Shown here piece by piece: positions 52,916 through 61,500 of a stretch of 64,000 nt of DNA; positions within the stretch are counted from its first letter, which is position 1, and the number at the start of each line of letters is the position of its first letter. Source of the stretch: Siphonodentalium dalli (lineage: Eukaryota > Mollusca > Scaphopoda > Gadilida > Siphonodentaliidae); the NCBI GenBank assembly GCA_032622095.1, contig CP136063.1, positions 274,651,426-274,715,425 of the forward strand. Reading direction: 5' to 3'. A program made the position numbers and the translations under genes. Below the pieces are notes generated by a model. The model saw nothing but the letters and a program-made list of their open reading frames with translations. It ran no database searches and had not been told where the DNA came from.

Positions 52916-52935
52916 CTGAAAAATAAAAACCTCTT
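52916..52935 (-). promoter_or_regulatory. 3' splice acceptor (pyrimidine tract plus CAG) ahead of the TatD ORF
   Basis: Between the pol stop and the next ATG, the minus strand reads GGTTTTTATTTTTCAG, a T-rich tract ending in CAG. It is followed two bases later by the ATG at 52,913. This matches a 3' splice site placed to make a subgenomic mRNA whose first ORF is the TatD protein, as env is expressed in retroviruses and errantiviruses. The pol and TatD frames differ, and no frameshift signal is evident. Confidence 0.55.
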
Positions 52936-55578
52936 CTAGCATTGTGGGCACCGGTATTCGTCCATTGATTCCCCTTCTTCGGGCGTAATGTTTACACATC
53001 CCCCATGGTACCACTCTTTGCAGTAATCGCATTGGATCATGAATTGGCCCTGTCGACCTTTGCGGCACAGGCAATAGATCCCGTTTGACTTTACCATAGA
53101 GAGTTCCCCCGTTGTGCGAAAAAGGTTCAGGCATTTGGCCAGCCACGGTGGATGTGTTTTGTCATGGCACTTTTTGAGCTGATCATGATTAGCCACCACT
53201 ATTGAGTTCCGGAAAAGGACCTTGAACAAGTAAGGGGTATACACTTCGCCCACTACTCCCGGCCCCTTCCAAAAAGGAGATAGTTTCCGGTTTCGGCCCT
53301 TTTTGGTTGCCGTATCTAACAAATAAACGGGATCGCCTACTTTGTAACTATGCTTTAGCATAGTGACATCATAGTCCCGTTTCATTTTCGCAGTTGCTGT
53401 CTTTAACGACTCCCGGGCCAGTTGGTGGCATCGTTTGGTCTCTTTTTCAAGCCCCTGGATGTACTGAGGAATGTTTTCGGCTCTTTCTGTTTGTTTGAAA
53501 TTAAAAACCAGATCAGATGGATGGTTGACTTCTCGTCCCAACATTAACTTGTTGGGAGTCTGACCGGTCAACCGATGAACAGATGACCAAAGGGCCCCGG
53601 CCAGCTGTGGCAGGTATTTGTCCCAGTTTTTATGAGACCTGTCCACATAACATCGAACTGCATTCATTAAAGTCCGATTCTGGCGTTCGACAGCCCCATT
53701 AGACGAAGGCCGGTAAGGCGTTGTGCGTGCCTTGTGTATTTGGAGTAATTCACACATTCCGGTGAACAGTTTGCTCTCGAAACAGGCGCCTTGGTCAGTG
53801 AAGATTTGTAGTGGGCATCCGAACCTGGAGAAAAACTGATCCACAGCTGCCATTGCGGCAGTTTCTGCGGTCTGGTCCGGCAGTGGTATGCATTCCACCC
53901 ACTTCGAGAATTGGTCAACCATCATTAAAATGTAACGATTTCCATCGTGACTGAGAGGTAACGGCCCAAGAAAATCTAGATGGACACGCTCCATAGGTAC
54001 CCCTGCATGGTACTGTACCTGCTCCCACCTTGCGTGGCGAGTTGTTTTTTTACCCTGATTGCACTGAGGGCAAGATTCTACAAAAGTTTTGATGTCATTG
54101 GAGATACCATACCAATAGTAATTTGCCCTCACCCGGGAGCGTGTTCGTACTATTCCTTGGTGCCCTGAAGCTGGTATGTCATGGGCCAGTGGTAGAATTT
54201 GATCTGCATAGTAGCTTGGTACTACGAGTACTTGATCGCCATTGTGGCGTATCTTATACAAAAGGCCATCCTTGATGAGGAATCGTTTCCGGTTCACCCA
54301 GATGTATTTGGTTGTTTGACTTCCCAGAAACAACTCCCCCTCAGAAGGCTCATTTCCCACTTCCAACCACGTGAATATGGGGCCTAGGTCTGGATCCAAT
54401 TGTTGGACCGTAGCCAGATCTTCACGGCTACCTATGTCAGATAGTAAAGGCGGGTCGCCTGTTGCTTGTGTTCCAAGGGTATCTTCCGGGGAGGTGGTTT
54501 GTCTGATTGGGATAGCTTGCTCCCTACCAGGGGAATAGTTGAGCATAAGGTGAGTGTGGGTCCACCCTGATGCAGGGCATATGCTGCCTATGTTTTCCTG
54601 GGTATCTACCCAGTCCTTGTCTGAGTCCCAAGGTAACGCTATGATATCATCTGCCCCTGATGCCTCAAGACTGCTCAGTTTGGCTACCGATGGGGTATCA
54701 TGACCAATTTCTGAAAACTGGACTGAACCCTGAGCTAGGGGTACCACAAAATCGACATCTTCCTCAAACTTTGCCCAGCTTGTGTGTAAGCGCTGGCAGT
54801 ATTTGCAACCACCACATGGGAGATTACTCAGGTTGCACCCAGCCACGTAAAGTGGGCAAGTCACATCCTGCGGCCTTCGCGACATTGTGTCAGCGTTGGC
54901 ATGTTTCACCCCTGGCCTGTGCTCTATGACCATGTCATATCTGCTCAGTTCTTCCAACCATCGTGCCAACTGGTTCTGGGGATCTTTGAAATTCATCAAC
55001 CATTTGAGACTGTTGTGGTCTGTCCTCAAGAGAAAAGGTTTCCCCAAGAGGTAGTGCCGAAACTGCCTTGTGAAACGGACCACTGCCAACAATTCGCGAC
55101 GAGTAGTGCAATATTTGGTTTGCTGGGGGGTAAGAGAAAAACTACCGAATGCGACGACCCGCTCCTCTCCATTTTGGAGTTGGAGGAGCTCGGCCCCAAT
55201 TGAATGGCAGCTGGCATCGGTGTCCAAAATGAGCCTGTCCGTACGATTTGGTAATGCAAGTAAAGGGGGTGATGTCAAAGCTACTTTCCGGTTGTCGAAA
55301 GCGCTCTGTTGCTCCTGGCCCCAGTGAAATTTATGTTTCCCTGTTATGGAATAGAGTGGTTGGGCTATTTCAGCATAGTTCCGAATGAATGACCTATGGT
55401 AGTTGGTTAGGCCACAGAAACTTTCCACCTCCCGAGTGCATGTAGGCTCCGGCCAATTTTGAACAATCTCAATTGATGAGTCACTCATTTGCACCCCTGT
55501 CCGACTGACAATTCGACCCAGGAATTCAATGGTCTGCTGAAAGAAAACACACTTGATTGGCTTTAATTTCAGATCATT
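52936..55578 (-). CDS. pol: Ty3/gypsy-type Pol, 5'-truncated: RT end, RNase H, integrase, PHD finger
   Basis: The frame is open from the satellite junction to TAG. The codon at 55,494 is GTG, not a real start; upstream codons give RT sequence (LKLKPIKCVFF, then IEFLGRIVS). Numbered from that GTG: RT end at 1-55 (FCGLTNYHRSFI, a typical gypsy signature); RNase H at about 85-208 with D91, E134, D159 and D202; a linker with a Cys cluster at 213-233; integrase zinc domain H438, H445, C475, C478; integrase core D507, D567, E603 with exactly 35 residues between the last two; a GPY/F-like segment (FWKGPGVVGEV, 741-751); and a C-terminal PHD finger at 805-852. PHD ligands are C808, C810, C822, C825, H830, C833, C849 and C852, with W828 before the zinc-binding His. 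RNase H removes template RNA and integrase joins cDNA to the chromosome. PHD fingers usually read histone H3 tails, which suggests chromatin targeting. Without its protease and RT palm this copy cannot move by itself. Confidence 0.93.
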   Translation of the reverse strand, partial: NDLKLKPIKCVFFQQTIEFLGRIVSRTGVQMSDSSIEIVQNWPEPTCTREVESFCGLTNYHRSFIRNYAEIAQPLYSITGKHKFHWGQEQQSAFDNRKVALTSPPLLALPNRTDRLILDTDASCHSIGAELLQLQNGEERVVAFGSFSLTPQQTKYCTTRRELLAVVRFTRQFRHYLLGKPFLLRTDHNSLKWLMNFKDPQNQLARWLEELSRYDMVIEHRPGVKHANADTMSRRPQDVTCPLYVAGCNLSNLPCGGCKYCQRLHTSWAKFEEDVDFVVPLAQGSVQFSEIGHDTPSVAKLSSLEASGADDIIALPWDSDKDWVDTQENIGSICPASGWTHTHLMLNYSPGREQAIPIRQTTSPEDTLGTQATGDPPLLSDIGSREDLATVQQLDPDLGPIFTWLEVGNEPSEGELFLGSQTTKYIWVNRKRFLIKDGLLYKIRHNGDQVLVVPSYYADQILPLAHDIPASGHQGIVRTRSRVRANYYWYGISNDIKTFVESCPQCNQGKKTTRHARWEQVQYHAGVPMERVHLDFLGPLPLSHDGNRYILMMVDQFSKWVECIPLPDQTAETAAMAAVDQFFSRFGCPLQIFTDQGACFESKLFTGMCELLQIHKARTTPYRPSSNGAVERQNRTLMNAVRCYVDRSHKNWDKYLPQLAGALWSSVHRLTGQTPNKLMLGREVNHPSDLVFNFKQTERAENIPQYIQGLEKETKRCHQLARESLKTATAKMKRDYDVTMLKHSYKVGDPVYLLDTATKKGRNRKLSPFWKGPGVVGEVYTPYLFKVLFRNSIVVANHDQLKKCHDKTHPPWLAKCLNLFRTTGELSMVKSNGIYCLCRKGRQGQFMIQCDYCKEWYHGGCVNITPEEGESMDEYRCPQC

Positions 55579-55590
55579 AGATATATATAT
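55571..55590. other. Right breakpoint between truncated pol and satellite
   Basis: The RT frame is readable down to the codon at 55,576-55,578. From about 55,579 the sequence is satellite (TAGATATATATATTG). The short word AGAT occurs on both sides. Compared with the left breakpoint, the satellite phase jumps ahead by about 92 bp, so one monomer lacks the segment from GATCACTG to TGTGCAGA (or that plus whole monomers). This fits a later deletion that removed the element's 5' half and adjacent satellite, rather than a simple insertion with target duplication. Confidence 0.75.
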
Positions 55591-58500
55591 TGTAAATAAG
55601 TAAACATGGTCCGAAGAATTTGTTGCAGATGAACTTTATTTCGCTAGGCCTTTCAACGCTTGTATACGCTTATCTTCAGGCGATTGTTCACAGCGTACGG
55701 CATCAGTCGCTTCAGTGTTTGTACATCGATGAAGAACTTTTTTCCTGGTATTGAACACCACGATATGTTCATGGGCCATCTTGTCGAGGTTTACCTTTGG
55801 CTATTGTGACGTCTCCTCTGTAGTGAAGTGACGTTGCTCCCAAATTCGTACTTTGGTAGAGCGTTCCATTTAAGCACAGGTAAAGTTCCTCAATGGAAAA
55901 AAGAGTTCTCTTCTGTGTGATGATCACTGTTAGCTGGTTTTCGCCGAACTTCTATCCATGTTTGTCGTACACACAGATGAATATATAGACTTAGAAAGAA
56001 CATGCGTGTAGATAGATATTTAGATTGTAAATAAGTAAACATGGTCCGAAGAATTTGTTGCAGATGAACTTTATTTCGCTAGGCCTTTCAACGCTTGTAT
56101 GGGCGTATCTTCAGGCGATTGTTCACAACGTATGGCATCAGTCTCTTCAGTGTTTGTACATCGATGAAGAACTTTTTTCCTGGTATTGAACACCACGATA
56201 TGTTCATGGGCCATCTTGTCGAGGTTTACCTTTGGCTATTGTGACGTCTCCTCTGTAGCGAAGTGACGTTGCTCCCAAATTCGTACTTTGGTAGAGCGTT
56301 CCATTTAAGCACAGGTAAAGTTCCTCAATGGAAAAAAAAGAGTTGTCTTCTGTGTGATGATCACTGTTAGCTGGTTTTCGCCGAACTTCTGTCCATGTTT
56401 GTCGTACACACAGGTGAATATATAGACTTAGAAATAACGTGTGTGCAGATAGATATATAGATTGTAAATAAGTAAACATGGTCCGAAGAACTAGTTGCAG
56501 ATGAACTTTATTTCGCTAGGCCTTTCAACGCTTGTATGCGCGTATCTTCAGGCGATTGTTCACACCGTATGGCATCAGTCTCTTCAGTGTTTGTACATCG
56601 ATGAAGAACTTTTGTCCTGGTATTGAACACCACGATATGTTCATGGGCCATCTTGTCGAGGTTTACCTTTGGCTATTGTGACGTCTCCTCTGTAGCGAAG
56701 TGACGTTGCTCCCAAATTCGTACTTTGGTAGAGCGTTCCATTTAAGCAAAGGTAAAGTTCCTCAATGGAAAAAAAGAGTTGTCTTCTGTGTGATGATCAC
56801 TGTTAGCTGGTTTTCGCCGAACTTCGGTCCATGTTTGTCGTACACACAGATGAATATATAGACTTAGAAAGAACATGTGTGCAGATAGATATATATATTG
56901 TAAATAAGTAAACATGGTCCGAAGAATTTGTTGCAGATAAACTTTATTTCGCTAGGCCTTTCAACGCTTGTATGCGCGTATCTTCAGGCGATTGTTCACA
57001 ACGTATGGCATCGGTCTCTTCAGTGTTTGTACATCGATGAAGAACTTGTTTCCTGGTATTGAACACCACGATATGTTCATGGGCCATCTTGTCGAGGTTT
57101 ACCTTTGGCTATTGTGACGTCTTCTCTATAGCGAAGTGACGTTGCTCCCAAATTCGTACTTTGGTAGAGCGTTCCATTTAAGCACAGGTAAAGTTTCTCA
57201 ATGGAAAAAAAGAGTTCTCTTCTGTGTGATGATCACTGTTAGCTGGTTTTCGCCGAACTTCTGTCGATGTGTGTCGTACACACAGATGAATATATAGACT
57301 TAGAAAGAACATGTGTGCAGATAGATATATATATTGTAAATAAGTAAACATGGTCCGAAGAATTTGTTGCAGATGAACTTTATTTCGCTAGGCCTTTCAA
57401 CGCTTGTATGCGCTTATCTTCAGGCGATTGTTCACAACGTACGGCATCAGTCGCTTCAGTGTTTGTACATCGATGAAGAACTTTTTTCCAGGTATTGAAC
57501 ACCACGATATGTTCATGGGCCATCTTGTCGAGGTTTACCTTTGGCTATTGTGACGTCTCCTCTGTAGTGAAGTGACGTTGCTCCCAAATTCGTACTTTGG
57601 TAGAGCGTTCCATTTAAGCACAGGTAAAGTTCCTCAATGGAAAAAAGAGTTCTCTTCTGTGTGATGATCACGGTTAGCTGGTTTTCGCCGAACTTCTATC
57701 CATGTTTGTCGTACACTCAGATGAATATATAGACTTAGAAAGAACATGTGTGTAGATAGATATTTAGATTGTAAATAAGTAAACATGGTCCGAAGAATTT
57801 GTTGCAGATGAACTTTATTTCGCTAGGCCTTTCAACGCTTGTATGGGCGTATCTTCAGGCGATTGTTCACAACGTATGGTTTCAGTCTCTTCAGTGTTTG
57901 TACATCGATGAAGAACTTTTTTCCTGGTATTGAACACCACGATATGTTCATGGGCCATCTTGTCGAGGTTTACCTTTGGCTATTGTAACGTCTCCTCTGT
58001 AGCGAAGTGACGTTGCTCCCAAATTCGTACTTTGGTAGAGCGTTCCATTTAAGCAAAGGTAAAGTTCCTCAATGGAAAAAAATAGTTCTCTTCTGTGTGA
58101 TGATCACTGTTAGCTGGTTTTCGCCGAACTTCGGTCCATGTTTGTCGTACACACAGATGAATATATAGACTTAGAAAGAACATGTGTGCAGATAGATATA
58201 TAGATTGTAAATAAGTAAACATGGTCCGAAGAATTTGTTGCAGATGAACTTTATTTCGCTAGGCCTTTCAACGCTTGTATGCGCGTATCTTCAGGCGATT
58301 GTTCACAACGTATGGCATCGGTCTCTTCAGTGTTTGTACATCGATGAAGAACTTTTTTCCTGGTATTGAACACCACGATATGTTCATGGGCCATCTTGTC
58401 GAGGTTTACCTTTGGCTATTGTGACGTCTCCTCTGTAGTGAAGTGACGTTGCTCCCAAATTCGTACTTTGGTGGAGCGTTCCATTTAAGCACAGGTAAAG

Positions 58501-61500
58501 TTCCTCAATGAAAAAAAGAGTTCTCTTCTGTGTGATGATCACTGTTAGCTGGTTTTCGCCGAACTTCTATCCATGTTTGTCGTACACACAGATGAATATA
58601 TAGACTTAGAAAGAACATGTGTGTAGATAGATATTTAGATTGTAAATAAGTAAACATGGTCCGAAGAATTTGTTGCAGATGAACTTTATTTCGCTAGGCC
58701 TTTCAACGCATGTATGGGCGTATCTTCAGGCGATTGTTCACAACGTATGGCATCAGTCTCTTCAGTGTTTGTACATCGATGAAGAACTTTTTTCCTGGTA
58801 TTGAACACCACGATATGTTCATGGGCCATCTTGTCGAGGTTTACCTTTGGCTATTGTGACGTCTCCTCTGTAGTGAAGTGACGTTGCTCCCAAATTCGTA
58901 CTTTGGTAGAGCGTTCCATTTAAGCACAGGTAAAGTTCCTCAATGGAAAAAAGAGTTCTCTTCTGTGTGATGATCACTGTTAGCTGGTTTTCGCCGAACT
59001 TCTATCCATGTTTGTCGTACACACAGATGAATATATAGACTTAGAAAGAACATGCGTGTAGATAGATATTTAGATTGTAAATAAGTAAACATGGTCCGAA
59101 GAATTTGTTGCAGATGAACTTTATTTCGCTAGGCCTTTCAACGCTTGTATGGGCGTATCTTCAGGCGATTGTTCACAACGTATGGCATCAGTCTCTTCAG
59201 TGTTTGTACATCGATGAAGAACTTTTTTCCTGGTATTGAACACCACGATATGTTCATGGGCCATCTTGTCGAGGTTTACCTTTGGCTATTGTGACGTCTC
59301 CTCTGTAGCGAAGTGACGTTGCTCCCAAATTCGTACTTTGGTAGAGCGTTCCATTTAAGCACAGGTAAAGTTCCTCAATGGAAAAAAAAGAGTTGTCTTC
59401 TGTGTGATGATCACTGTTAGCTGGTTTTCGCCGAACTTCTGTCCATGTTTGTCGTACACACAGGTGAATATATAGACTTAGAAATAACGTGTGTGCAGAT
59501 AGATATATAGATTGTAAATAAGTAAACATGGTCCGAAGAACTAGTTGCAGATGAACTTTATTTCGCTAGGCCTTTCAACGCTTGTATGCGCGTATCTTCA
59601 GGCGATTGTTCACACCGTATGGCATCAGTCTCTTCAGTGTTTGTACATCGATGAAGAACTTTTGTCCTGGTATTGAACACCACGATATGTTCATGGGCCA
59701 TCTTGTCGAGGTTTACCTTTGGCTATTGTGACGTCTCCTCTGTAGCGAAGTGACGTTGCTCCCAAATTCGTACTTTGGTAGAGCGTTCCATTTAAGCAAA
59801 GGTAAAGTTCCTCAATGGAAAAAAAGAGTTGTCTTCTGTGTGATGATCACTGTTAGCTGGTTTTCGCCGAACTTCGGTCCATGTTTGTCGTACATACAGA
59901 TGAATATATAGACTTAGAAAGAACATGTGTGCAGATAGATATATATATTGTAAATAAGTAAACATGGTCCGAAGAATTTGTTGCAGATAAACTTTATTTC
60001 GCTAGGCCTTTCAACGCTTGTATGCGCGTATCTTCAGGCGATTGTTCACAACGTATGGCATCGGTCTCTTCAGTGTTTGTACATCGATGAAGAACTTGTT
60101 TCCTGGTATTGAACACCACGATATGTTCATGGGCCATCTTGTCGAGGTTTACCTTTGGCTATTGTGACGTCTTCTCTATAGCGAAGTGACGTTGCTCCCA
60201 AATTCGTACTTTGGTAGAGCGTTCCATTTAAGCACAGGTAAAGTTTCTCAATGGAAAAAAAGAGTTCTCTTCTGTGTGATGATCACTGTTAGCTGGTTTT
60301 CGCCGAACTTCTGTCGATGTGTGTCGTACACACAGATGAATATATAGACTTAGAAAGAACATGTGTGCAGATAGATATATATATTGTAAATAAGTAAACA
60401 TGGTCCGAAGAATTTGTTGCAGATGAACTTTATTTCGCTAGGCCTTTCAACGCTTGTATGCGCTTATCTTCAGGCGATTGTTCACAACGTACGGCATCAG
60501 TCGCTTCAGTGTTTGTACATCGATGAAGAACTTTTTTCCAGGTATTGAACACCACGATATGTTCATGGGCCATCTTGTCGAGGTTTACCTTTGGCTATTG
60601 TGACGTCTCCTCTGTAGTGAAGTGACGTTGCTCCCAAATTCGTACTTTGGTAGAGCGTTCCATTTAAGCACAGGTAAAGTTCCTCAATGGAAAAAAGAGT
60701 TCTCTTCTGTGTGATGATCACGGTTAGCTGGTTTTCGCCGAACTTCTATCCATGTTTGTCGTACACTCAGATGAATATATAGACTTAGAAAGAACATGTG
60801 TGTAGATATATATTTAGATTGTAAATAAGTAAACATGGTCCGAAGAATTTGTTGCAGATGAACTTTATTTCGCTAGGCCTTTCAACGCTTGTATGGGCGT
60901 ATCTTCAGGCGATTGTTCACAACGTATGGTTTCAGTCTCTTCAGTGTTTGTACATCGATGAAGAACTTTTTTCCTGGTATTGAACACCACGATATGTTCA
61001 TGGGCCATCTTGTCGAGGTTTACCTTTGGCTATTGTAACGTCTCCTCTGTAGCGAAGTGACGTTGCTCCCAAATTCGTACTTTGGTAGAGCGTTCCATTT
61101 AAGCAAAGGTAAAGTTCCTCAATGGAAAAAAATAGTTCTCTTCTGTGTGATGATCACTGTTAGCTGGTTTTCGCCGAACTTCGGTCCATGTTTGTCGTAC
61201 ACACAGATGAATATATAGACTTAGAAAGAACATGTGTGCAGATAGATATATAGATTGTAAATAAGTAAACATGGTCCGAAGAATTTGTTGCAGATGAACT
61301 TTATTTCGCTAGGCCTTTCAACGCTTGTATGCGCGTATCTTCAGGCGATTGTTCACAACGTATGGCATCGGTCTCTTCAGTGTTTGTACATCGATGAAGA
61401 ACTTTTTTCCTGGTATTGAACACCACGATATGTTCATGGGCCATCTTGTCGAGGTTTACCTTTGGCTATTGTGACGTCTCCTCTGTAGTGAAGTGACGTT

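Larger units (their letters stand above)
49923..55578 (-). mobile_element. 5'-truncated Ty3/gypsy-type LTR retrotransposon with PHD-bearing Pol and a TatD ORF
   Basis: A 5.66-kb insert lies on the minus strand. In element order from high to low coordinates it holds the last part of reverse transcriptase, RNase H, integrase and PHD finger (one ORF), a 22-nt gap with a splice acceptor, an 864-codon ORF ending in a TatD nuclease domain, a polypurine tract, and a 298-bp 3' LTR. The 5' LTR, primer binding site, any gag upstream of pol, protease and the RT palm are missing. At the left edge satellite and LTR meet inside GTGTGATGAT. At the right edge the RT reading frame runs into satellite around 55,578, with CAGAT/AGAT microhomology. 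Base composition is clearly less AT-rich than the satellite. Both ORFs lack stops and frameshifts, so the insertion is relatively young. Confidence 0.93.

Noticed and set aside
50461-55327. ORFs on the plus strand and in other minus frames within the retrotransposon (62-161 codons)
   Set aside because: They overlap the two long ORFs whose domain motifs are unmistakable, and they show no domain of their own.
50319-55578. A host gene with PHD and TatD domains
   Set aside because: RNase H and integrase motifs, the polypurine tract and the TG...CA LTR show that the two ORFs belong to a retrotransposon. No introns or separate promoter are seen.
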